NCBI GenBank assembly: GCA_023424275.1 | Contig: JAFAED010000206.1 | Location: 1 to 5,651, forward strand | Direction: 5' to 3' | Length of the DNA stretch: 5,651 nt | Source of the DNA: Pseudomonadota bacterium | GTDB lineage: Bacteria > Pseudomonadota > Alphaproteobacteria > Sphingomonadales > Sphingomonadaceae | Shown here: positions 1-5,651 of the stretch, in pieces | Layout of the letters: each line of letters begins with the position of its first letter | How positions within the stretch are numbered: the stretch's first letter is position 1 | Notes under the pieces: model-generated | Databases searched by the model: none | The model's input: the letters and a program-made list of their open reading frames with translations, nothing else | What the model was told of the DNA's origin: nothing | Made by a program: the position numbers and the translations under genes

Positions 1-602
1 GTTCAGGCGAGCGCGGTCAGGGTACCGACATGTTGTGGGAAAACGACGCTGTGGCGCGTGTCGGGATCGATATTTATCCCAGCCATACCACCGATTTTGT
101 TGCCGACGCACATGACCTGCCATTTCGCGATCAAAGTTTCGATGGGGTCTGGATTCAGGCGGTGCTGGAACATGTCGCAGAACCCCAGCGCGTCGTGGCG
201 GAAATCGAGCGCGTCCTGAAGCCCGACGGGATCGTCTATGCCGAAACGCCCTTCATGCAACAGGTTCACGAGGGCGCTTATGATTTTCAGCGTTTCAGCG
301 TGACTGGACATCGTTTCCTCTTCCGCCGTTTCGATGCGCTGGCGATGGGGGGCAATAAGGGGCCCGGCGTTGTTCTGGCATGGGCGATACGCTATTTCTT
401 CTGGGGCCTGCTTCGCAGCCGCAAGGCCGCGACGGCAATTTCCTATCCGCTGCTCGTCGTCCTTCGGATGTTGGACCGGTTCATGGATCCGCGCGCGCTG
501 TGGGATGGTCCGTCGGGAACCTATTTCCTCGGCCGCAAGAATGAAGGGCCGCCCATGCAGCAGCGCGACCTGCCCGCACTCTATCAGGGTTTCCAGCGTT
601 GA
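1..602 (+). CDS. Class I SAM-dependent methyltransferase, C-terminal part (5' end outside window)
   Basis: The reading frame is open to the left edge; its first complete codon is at position 3. The ATG at 30 is therefore probably internal. The visible 199 residues start inside a methyltransferase motif I: SGERGQG looks like the end of the glycine-rich SAM loop. There follows an acidic residue after strand 2 (GIDIYP, residues 21-26), the motif II region ADAHDLPF (34-41), FDGVWIQAVLEHV (46-58) and the post-motif helix and strand VLKPDGIVYAETPF (71-84). This order is typical of the Methyltransf_11 group. The C-terminal half (about 85-199) is not part of the core fold. It carries MQQVHEGAYDFQRFS and a hydrophobic stretch (about 119-137, then 148-157) that could dock on a membrane or cover the active site. 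From memory, relatives occur near polysaccharide genes, so a glycan or lipid-linked acceptor is possible, but the substrate cannot be read from sequence. Family call is firm; specific function is unknown. Confidence 0.85.
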   Translation, partial: SGERGQGTDMLWENDAVARVGIDIYPSHTTDFVADAHDLPFRDQSFDGVWIQAVLEHVAEPQRVVAEIERVLKPDGIVYAETPFMQQVHEGAYDFQRFSVTGHRFLFRRFDALAMGGNKGPGVVLAWAIRYFFWGLLRSRKAATAISYPLLVVLRMLDRFMDPRALWDGPSGTYFLGRKNEGPPMQQRDLPALYQGFQR

Positions 603-655
603 GGTCTTTCGCAGCGTGCTTGCATTCATGGCGTCAACGCTCGACATAGGGCGTT

Positions 656-2119
656 ATGGACTTCGCCTTCGACAATAGCTTCCATGACCAGATGGAAGGT
701 TTCTACGCTCCGGCCGACGCCGCGAAGGCGTCAGCACCAAAACTTCTCGCCTTCAATCACCCGCTTGGCGCGCGATTGGGGCTGGATAGCGAGCATGCCG
801 ACCCCGAGGAACTGGCCCGACTGTTTTCGGGGCAGTCGTTGCCCGTCGGCGCTGCACCGTTGGCGCTTGCTTACGCCGGGCACCAGTTCGGCCATTTTTC
901 CCCGCAACTCGGTGACGGTCGCGCGCTGCTGCTCGGCGAAACCATCGCGCCCGATGGCGTTCGGTTCGATGTCCAACTGAAAGGATCTGGCCCGACAGCC
1001 TTTTCGCGCAACGGAGATGGCAAAGCGGCGATTGGCCCGGTTCTTCGGGAATTTCTGGTCTCTGAAGCCATGGCCGCGATGGGCGTGCCCACGACGCGCT
1101 CGCTGGCGGCTGTCGCCACCGGCGACCGGGTGCAGCGTGAGAAGGCGCATCCTGGCGCCGTCCTGACGCGTATCGCCAGCAGCCATATACGGGTGGGAAG
1201 CTTTCAGTTTTTTGCGGCGCATTTCGGTGCCGAATATGTCGCGCAATTGTCCGACTATAGCATCAAGCGCCATTTCCCTGATCTCGCCGAGAAAGCCAAT
1301 CCGCATCTGGCATTGCTCGATCGCGTGATCGGATTGCAGTGCGAATTGGTGGCTCACTGGCTCGGGGTCGGGTTCATCCATGGCGTCATGAATACCGACA
1401 ATGTCGCGATCAGCGGCGAGACGATCGACTATGGCCCTTGCGCTTTCATGGACCGTTTTGCGGTCGAAACCGTGTTCAGTTCGATCGACGCCAATGGCCG
1501 CTATGCTTACGGACGCCAGCCGCAGATCATGCACTGGAACATGGCTCGCTTTGCCGAGGCGCTGCTCCCGGCGATCCACGCCGTCGATCCCGCCGACGTC
1601 GATCGCGCCAAGGAGATGGTCGACGCGATCGGGGAGCGGTTTCGTGCCGCCTGGTTTGCGCGGATACGTGCCAAGCTGGGGTTGGTGCAGGCGGACGAGG
1701 CGGATATCGGCCTGATCGACATGCTGTTCGCCGAGCTTGAACTGCATCAGGTCGACTTCACCTCCTTTTTTCGCGCGCTGGCCCAGTTGCTGCGCGGCGA
1801 TGGCAGCATGCTCGAGGCGTTATTGCCGAGTGCCGATGCGATGGCGCCATGGATTGCAGACTGGTGGGCGCAATTGGAGCGAGAGGAGATCGCCCCGCTT
1901 GAGCGCGCCGATGCGATGGACGCCGTGAACCCGATCTACATCCCGCGCAATCACAAGGTCGAAGCCGCGCTGGCCGCGGCGGAGGCTGGCGACATGGCGC
2001 CGTGGACCGAGTTGCTGGCCGTCGTCCAGAACCCCTATGTCGCGCGGGTCGAATGGGCGGACTATGCGCGTCCGGCACCGCTCGATGCCGGGCCATATAC
2101 CACCTTTTGCGGTACCTGA
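656..2119 (+). CDS. selO: Protein adenylyltransferase SelO (YdiU/UPF0061 family)
   Basis: SelO proteins have a protein-kinase-like fold that binds ATP in a flipped orientation and transfers AMP to Ser/Thr/Tyr of target proteins; E. coli SelO is linked to redox stress. This 487-residue protein is full length (E. coli about 478). Family blocks seen: AYAGHQFGHFSPQLGDGRA (72-90), QLKGSGPTAFSRNGDGKAA (107-125) with the probable nucleotide-binding Lys109, REFLVSEAM (131-139), GVPTTR (143-148), RIASSHIRVGSF (172-183), the catalytic-loop equivalent HGVMNTDN (242-249) with Asp248 and Asn249, the metal-binding DYGP (Asp259), and NPIYIPRNHKVE (425-436). It ends in TFCGT with a near-terminal Cys485, the region where eukaryotic SelO carries selenocysteine. 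There are only three cysteines (229, 262, 485). The start is well fixed: an in-frame TAG at 647-649 leaves ATG 656 as the first possible start, with a weak purine stretch just upstream. The gene lies 53 bases after the methyltransferase, and no functional link to its neighbours is apparent. Confidence 0.96.
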   Translation: MDFAFDNSFHDQMEGFYAPADAAKASAPKLLAFNHPLGARLGLDSEHADPEELARLFSGQSLPVGAAPLALAYAGHQFGHFSPQLGDGRALLLGETIAPDGVRFDVQLKGSGPTAFSRNGDGKAAIGPVLREFLVSEAMAAMGVPTTRSLAAVATGDRVQREKAHPGAVLTRIASSHIRVGSFQFFAAHFGAEYVAQLSDYSIKRHFPDLAEKANPHLALLDRVIGLQCELVAHWLGVGFIHGVMNTDNVAISGETIDYGPCAFMDRFAVETVFSSIDANGRYAYGRQPQIMHWNMARFAEALLPAIHAVDPADVDRAKEMVDAIGERFRAAWFARIRAKLGLVQADEADIGLIDMLFAELELHQVDFTSFFRALAQLLRGDGSMLEALLPSADAMAPWIADWWAQLEREEIAPLERADAMDAVNPIYIPRNHKVEAALAAAEAGDMAPWTELLAVVQNPYVARVEWADYARPAPLDAGPYTTFCGT

Positions 2120-2194
2120 AGCCGACGATGCCATTCGTCGCTGCCGGAGTTGAGTGAACCTGTTCCGACTGTTAGGGAGCAGCGCTCGCGAGAC

Positions 2195-2200
2195 AAAGGA
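2195..2200 (+). promoter_or_regulatory. Ribosome binding site deciding the ugd start
   Basis: AAAGGA lies 9 bases ahead of a GTG at 2210. The only other upstream candidate start in this frame that I weighed, TTG at 2150, has just a GGAG-like stretch abutting it with no spacer. The GTG choice also places the dinucleotide-binding motif about ten residues from the N-terminus, as in E. coli Ugd. Confidence 0.7.
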
Positions 2201-2209
2201 ACAACGAAC

Positions 2210-3394
2210 GTGCCGAACTCCCCGGTAAAAATTACGATCGTCGGAACCGGCTATGTCGGTATTTCGAACGCGGTGCTGCTTGCACAGCACAACCGCGTCG
2301 TCGCGCTCGATATAGACAGTCGCAAGGTCGAGCAAATCAATGGCCGCGTTTCGCCGATCGCGGATCCCGAGATCGAGGACTATCTGGCAAACCGTCAACT
2401 CGACCTGATTGCGACGACCGATAAGGCATTGGCCTATGACGGCCCCGATTTCGTCGTCGTCGCGACTCCGACCGATTATGATCCCGACACCAATTATTTC
2501 GACACGCGGTCGGTGGAATCGGTGATCGCCGACGCACTGGCTTTGGCGCCCGGAGCGATGATCGTCGTGAAGTCGACCGTCCCGGTGGGCTTCACCGAAC
2601 GGATGCGGTCCGAACACCAGACCGATGCGGTCGTCTTTTCGCCCGAGTTTCTGCGCGAAGGGCGCGCGCTGTTCGACAATCTCCACCCCTCGCGGATCAT
2701 CATCGGCAACACCCACCCGCGCGCGTCCGAATTTGCGCAGCTGCTGCTGAGCGCCTCGTTGAAACCCGATGCAACGGTGCTGCAGACAGGCAATACCGAG
2801 GCTGAGGCGATCAAGCTGTTCGCGAACACCTATCTCGCGATGCGTGTCGCCTTCTTCAACGAACTCGACACCTATGCTGCGATGCATGGCGCGGATTCGC
2901 GCCAGATCATCGATGGCGTGGGCCTCGATCCACGGATCGGCCAGTTCTACAACAATCCGTCCTTCGGCTACGGCGGCTATTGTCTGCCGAAGGATACGAA
3001 ACAGATGCTCGCGAACTACAAGGAAGTTCCGCAGAATCTGATCCAGGCGATCGTCGCGTCGAACACGACGCGGAAGGATTTCGTCGCGTCCGAAGTCCTG
3101 AAGCGCAATCCGCGCGTCGTCGGTATCCACCGGCTGGCAATGAAGGCCGGATCGGACAATTTCCGCGCGAGCAGCATCCTGGGCGTGATGAAGCGCATCA
3201 AGGCCAAGGGCATAGAGGTCATCATCTATGAACCGCTGCTCGACGAACCGACGCTGTTCAATTCGCGTGTCGTGCGAGACCTCGCGGCGTTCAAGGCGGA
3301 GGCCGATGTGATCATCGCCAATCGCGTAGGCGACGAATTGTCCGATGTGATCGACAAGGTTTACAGCCGCGACCTGTTCGGCGTCGATTCCTGA
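2210..3394 (+). CDS. ugd: UDP-glucose 6-dehydrogenase (short form)
   Basis: Ugd oxidises UDP-glucose to UDP-glucuronate in the cytosol with two NAD+, supplying uronic acid for capsule, exopolysaccharide or lipid A modification. From the GTG at 2210 the protein has 394 residues, close to the 388 of E. coli/Klebsiella Ugd. Visible features: Rossmann loop VGTGYVG (11-17) with Asp34 closing strand 2 (NAD-specific); [15 protein letters not shown] (85-99); KSTVPVGFT (121-129); SPEFLREG with Glu146 (144-151); [11 protein letters not shown] (156-166); [17 protein letters not shown] (197-213) with catalytic-type Lys202; the nucleophile Cys258 in [13 protein letters not shown] (253-265); SGSD-like [11 protein letters not shown] (313-323); and C-terminal KVYSRDLFG. 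All catalytic residues are present. Conserved blocks match the enterobacterial capsule type unusually well over the full length. It follows selO by 90 bases and precedes the TamA-like gene by 161 bases. No methyltransferase or glycosyltransferase operon can be proved from here, although a surface polysaccharide role is likely. Confidence 0.96.
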   Translation: MPNSPVKITIVGTGYVGISNAVLLAQHNRVVALDIDSRKVEQINGRVSPIADPEIEDYLANRQLDLIATTDKALAYDGPDFVVVATPTDYDPDTNYFDTRSVESVIADALALAPGAMIVVKSTVPVGFTERMRSEHQTDAVVFSPEFLREGRALFDNLHPSRIIIGNTHPRASEFAQLLLSASLKPDATVLQTGNTEAEAIKLFANTYLAMRVAFFNELDTYAAMHGADSRQIIDGVGLDPRIGQFYNNPSFGYGGYCLPKDTKQMLANYKEVPQNLIQAIVASNTTRKDFVASEVLKRNPRVVGIHRLAMKAGSDNFRASSILGVMKRIKAKGIEVIIYEPLLDEPTLFNSRVVRDLAAFKAEADVIIANRVGDELSDVIDKVYSRDLFGVDS

Positions 3395-3555
3395 CCGGCG
3401 GAACTTGATCGGCGCGGGCTCGTTGTTTCGGAGTAACCCACGAACAGGGCAGGGGAAATGCGACGAGATGAGGGGGTGTGACGCCTTTTTCGCCATAGAA
3501 ACGGGTTGCGCCATTGCTGCTGGCAAGCCACACACGCATCATTGGCGGGCCACAG
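3395..3555 (+). other. 161-base intergenic gap between ugd and the TamA-like gene
   Basis: No convincing gene, promoter or rho-independent terminator is visible. A possible stem spans the ugd stop: 3381-3388 pairs with 3408-3415 (eight pairs, one of them G-U) around a 19-base loop. It is followed at a distance by a short T-rich patch (3423-3428), too weak to call a terminator. The middle is G-rich and contains an AGGGG (3451-3455) ahead of two ATGs (3458 and 3468) that open very short frames of 7 and 33 codons. The gap probably carries the promoter or leader of the downstream gene, but I cannot point to -35 and -10 boxes. Confidence 0.4.
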
Positions 3556-5651
3556 ATGCATTTTCCTGAAAACCCTCGTGAATCCCGGCAAGGCCGGCCC
3601 TTGCGGAATCGCCGCCTGCTGATCGTCACGACCTCGTTCGCCTGTTTCGGCTGGGCGAGCGCGGTGCAGGCGCAACAGGTCGAGCCGCCCAAGGTGGTTC
3701 CGACGCTTCCGTCGGCGGCAGGCGATCCGATCACGTCGCCGACGCCGCCGCCACCCGACGTGTCGCTTCCCGAGGTCGCGCCGATCATCGAGGACGAGGA
3801 GTTCGAGAAGGCGATCCCACCGATTAGCGCCGAAGACGATGCCGAACTCGACCGTCCGCTCGAATCGATTGCGGATTTCGAAAAGCGCCAGGCTGCCGAG
3901 GCTGCGACCGCGAAAGCCGCAACGGCCGAAGCGAGCACCGAGGTCGCCGCGCCGATTGTCGATGGCGTCCCCGTACCGGCTTTGGCCGACGGCGACGCGG
4001 TCGAAGCGATCGGCGATGCGCCGATCAGTGACAAGGAACTCGCCGCGCCCCTGCCGCCGCTCGAAAATTTCAACGTCGAGCCGGTCGTCTTCGCCGAGGC
4101 CGAGGACGAGAAGGACAATGTCAGCATTGCCTATTCGGTGCAGGTCAACGGGCTGGCCCCCGCCGATGACAGCACCGATGCCGATCTGGCCGACCTGTTC
4201 GGCGATCTGTCGGCGCTCTACGACGGTGACGGAAAGGCCGATAATGCGGCGATGATCCGCGCGCGCCTGACCGCCGATGGCGAACTGATGCAGCGCATTC
4301 TTGCGTCCGAAGGCTATTATGACGCGGTGGTCGACACGCGGATCGATCGCGGCGAGCGCGAGGAAGGCCAGCCGCGTCAACGTCGCCCGATCACGGCGGT
4401 CATCGATGTGACGCCGGGCAAGCGCTATACGCTGTCCGATATCGTGATCGATGCGGCGCCGACGGTGCCTCCGGCGCTGATCGCCGACAATTTCCCGCTT
4501 GCGGTCGGCGAACCCATCGTCGCGCAGCGTATCCAGGGCGCCGAAGCCGCGATTGCGCTCAAATTGCCCGAGGAAGGCTATCCCTTCGCCAAGGTCGGGC
4601 AGCGCGACATATTGCTCGACGGCGCGACCGGCGACGCGGTCTATACGCTGCCGGTCGACATCGGCAAACGCTCGCGGTTCGGAGGGATCGAGACGACAGG
4701 CGATCTTGCCTTCGACGCCGAGCATGTCGAAGTGCTGGCGCGGTTCAAACGCGGCGACCTTTACGACAGTCGCAAGGTCGACGATCTGCGGCAGGCGCTT
4801 GTCGCGACCGGGCTCTTCTCGACCGTCGCCGCCGAACCGCAGGCGACCGGCGAGAGCGCGGGCGACGACACCGAATATGTGACGATGCTGGTCACGCAGC
4901 AGGCAGGACCGCCGCGGACGATCGCCGCAAGCGCCGGCTATGGCACGGGCGAAGGCATCCGGCTGGAGGGAAGCTGGACGCATCGCAACTTCCTGCCGCC
5001 CGAAGGCGCGCTGATTTTCCGCGGCCTCGCCGGCACGAAGGAGCAGGGCGTCGGGGCGACGCTGCGCCGCTCGAATGCCGGGCGCCGCGACCGCACATTC
5101 GAACTCGTCACCGAGGTGTCGCGAAGCAACTACGATGCATTCAACGCGATCACCGGCCGCGTCGGCGCGCGGGTCAGCTATGACTCGACGCCGATCTGGC
5201 AAAAGAAGCTCACCTATGCCTATGGCGTAGAACTGATCGCGACCCGCGAGGATGATTACGACTTCACGCTGGGCCGGCGGAGCTATGATTTCTACACCAT
5301 CCTTGGCCTTACCGGGCAGGTCGGGATGGACCGGACCGACAGCCTGCTCGATCCGACCAAGGGGTTCCGCATCACCACGCTGGTCCAGCCCGAAGGTTCG
5401 CTTGCCGGGCGCTTCTCTCCCTATGCGCGGGCGCGCGTCGACGTCAGCGGCTATTATCCGGTGACCGACAGCATCGTACTGGCGGGGCGCGTCCGCGTCG
5501 GTTCGATCATCGGCGCCGCGCGCGAGCGGCTGGCGCCGTCGCGGCGTTTTTATGCCGGCGGCGGCGGATCGGTGCGCGGTTTCGGCTATCAGGAACTGGG
5601 GCCGAAGGATCCGAACAACGATCCCATCGGTGGCCGCAGCGTCAACGAAGC
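3556..5651 (+). CDS. tamA: TamA-like Omp85 outer-membrane assembly protein (3' end outside window)
   Basis: TamA is an outer-membrane Omp85 barrel that works with inner-membrane-anchored TamB in outer-membrane protein insertion and/or phospholipid transport. The frame runs 698 residues to the right edge without a stop. Layout: basic n-region to Arg20, hydrophobic core (21-36) and signal peptidase I-type end VQA|QQ (cleavage near 39); a Pro/Ala/acidic spacer (about 42-188); POTRA1 (about 189-302, with SIAYSVQVNGL and EGYYDAVVDTRID); POTRA2 (about 303-370, EEGYPFAKV); POTRA3 (about 371-447, FGGIETTGDLAFD and GDLYDSRKVDDLRQAL); then the barrel from about 455 (SAGYGTGEGIRLEGSW). Omp85 signatures are DSLLDPTKGF (595-604) and RFYAGGGGSVRGFGYQELGP (664-683), the latter with the conserved VRGF of loop 6. 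In E. coli TamA about 100 residues follow this motif, so the whole protein should be near 775-800 residues against 577 there; the extra length is the spacer. ATG 3556 is the first ATG after an in-frame TAG at 3496-3498, with a weak GGCGGG upstream. TTG 3601 is a credible alternative. BamA is less likely: three POTRA domains, not five. Confidence 0.9.
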   Translation, partial: MHFPENPRESRQGRPLRNRRLLIVTTSFACFGWASAVQAQQVEPPKVVPTLPSAAGDPITSPTPPPPDVSLPEVAPIIEDEEFEKAIPPISAEDDAELDRPLESIADFEKRQAAEAATAKAATAEASTEVAAPIVDGVPVPALADGDAVEAIGDAPISDKELAAPLPPLENFNVEPVVFAEAEDEKDNVSIAYSVQVNGLAPADDSTDADLADLFGDLSALYDGDGKADNAAMIRARLTADGELMQRILASEGYYDAVVDTRIDRGEREEGQPRQRRPITAVIDVTPGKRYTLSDIVIDAAPTVPPALIADNFPLAVGEPIVAQRIQGAEAAIALKLPEEGYPFAKVGQRDILLDGATGDAVYTLPVDIGKRSRFGGIETTGDLAFDAEHVEVLARFKRGDLYDSRKVDDLRQALVATGLFSTVAAEPQATGESAGDDTEYVTMLVTQQAGPPRTIAASAGYGTGEGIRLEGSWTHRNFLPPEGALIFRGLAGTKEQGVGATLRRSNAGRRDRTFELVTEVSRSNYDAFNAITGRVGARVSYDSTPIWQKKLTYAYGVELIATREDDYDFTLGRRSYDFYTILGLTGQVGMDRTDSLLDPTKGFRITTLVQPEGSLAGRFSPYARARVDVSGYYPVTDSIVLAGRVRVGSIIGAARERLAPSRRFYAGGGGSVRGFGYQELGPKDPNNDPIGGRSVNE

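Noticed and set aside
3..647. 214-codon open frame on the - strand opposite the methyltransferase
   Set aside because: The + frame shows ordered methyltransferase motifs; the antisense product shows none.
731..1747. 338-codon open frame on the - strand inside selO
   Set aside because: It is fully antisense to conserved SelO blocks, and its translation has no recognisable motif.
2123..2140. Hairpin CGACGA/TCGTCG with a 6-base loop just after the selO stop
   Set aside because: The stem has only six pairs and no T-run follows, so it does not qualify as a rho-independent terminator.
2150..2178. TTGAGT ... TGTTAG as a sigma-70-like promoter before ugd
   Set aside because: The spacer is about 14 bases, too short, and both boxes are poor matches.
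2150..2209. 20-residue N-terminal extension of Ugd from TTG 2150
   Set aside because: It lacks a properly spaced ribosome site, is absent from the E. coli enzyme, and has no motif. GTG 2210 has AAAGGA at 9 bases.
1820..3535. 571-codon open frame on the - strand opposite ugd and the end of selO
   Set aside because: It lies antisense to two strongly recognised genes. Such open antisense frames are expected in GC-rich coding DNA. The product is rich in Arg, Asp, His and Ile with no recognisable domain.
3634..3648. Lipobox-like SFAC in the TamA signal peptide (Cys30)
   Set aside because: The residues before Cys are Ser-Phe-Ala, not the Leu-Ala/Ser-Gly/Ala pattern. A signal peptidase I site (VQA|QQ) follows, and TamA proteins are barrels, not lipoproteins.
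3839..4255. 138-codon + strand frame within the TamA-like gene
   Set aside because: It is an out-of-frame shadow with an Arg/Ser/Pro-rich product inside a well-supported gene. Other short frames in selO, ugd and tamA were dropped for the same reason.
3361..5202. 613-codon open frame on the - strand opposite the TamA-like gene
   Set aside because: The + frame has signal peptide, POTRA and Omp85 motifs. The antisense product is Arg-rich low-complexity sequence with no family features.

Overview
The window looks like ordinary chromosomal DNA from a GC-rich alphaproteobacterium, most likely a sphingomonad (Sphingomonas/Sphingopyxis type). That placement is inferred from gene style, codon use and remembered resemblance, not from a search. 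Four protein genes, all on the + strand, fill almost the whole window. The first and last run off its edges. I see no tRNA, rRNA, CRISPR array, insertion sequence, integrase or phage gene, and no clear promoter.

Left to right: (1) the C-terminal ~199 residues of a class I SAM-dependent methyltransferase, ending at 602; (2) a complete 487-residue SelO/YdiU pseudokinase-fold protein adenylyltransferase at 656-2119; (3) a complete UDP-glucose 6-dehydrogenase of the short enterobacterial-capsule type, best started at a GTG at 2210 and ending at 3394; (4) a 161-base gap; (5) a TamA-like Omp85 outer-membrane protein from 3556 to the right edge, with signal peptide, a long Pro/Ala/acidic spacer, three POTRA domains and most of the beta barrel, including the VRGF motif. 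This last gene has no stop inside the window, so a caller that needs a stop could miss it and report a false 613-codon antisense ORF instead.

Functionally, genes 1, 3 and 4 fit a loose envelope theme: possible glycan methylation, UDP-glucuronate supply for surface polysaccharide, and outer-membrane protein or lipid transport assembly. SelO is a redox-linked AMPylator and has no obvious tie to them. The gaps (53, 90 and 161 bases) do not prove one operon. A tamB-like gene would be expected just downstream, outside the window.

I found no convincing undescribed system. The points most worth a second look are the ~150-residue low-complexity spacer in the TamA homologue, its start-site ambiguity next to a small inverted repeat, and the moved activation-loop cysteine in SelO.
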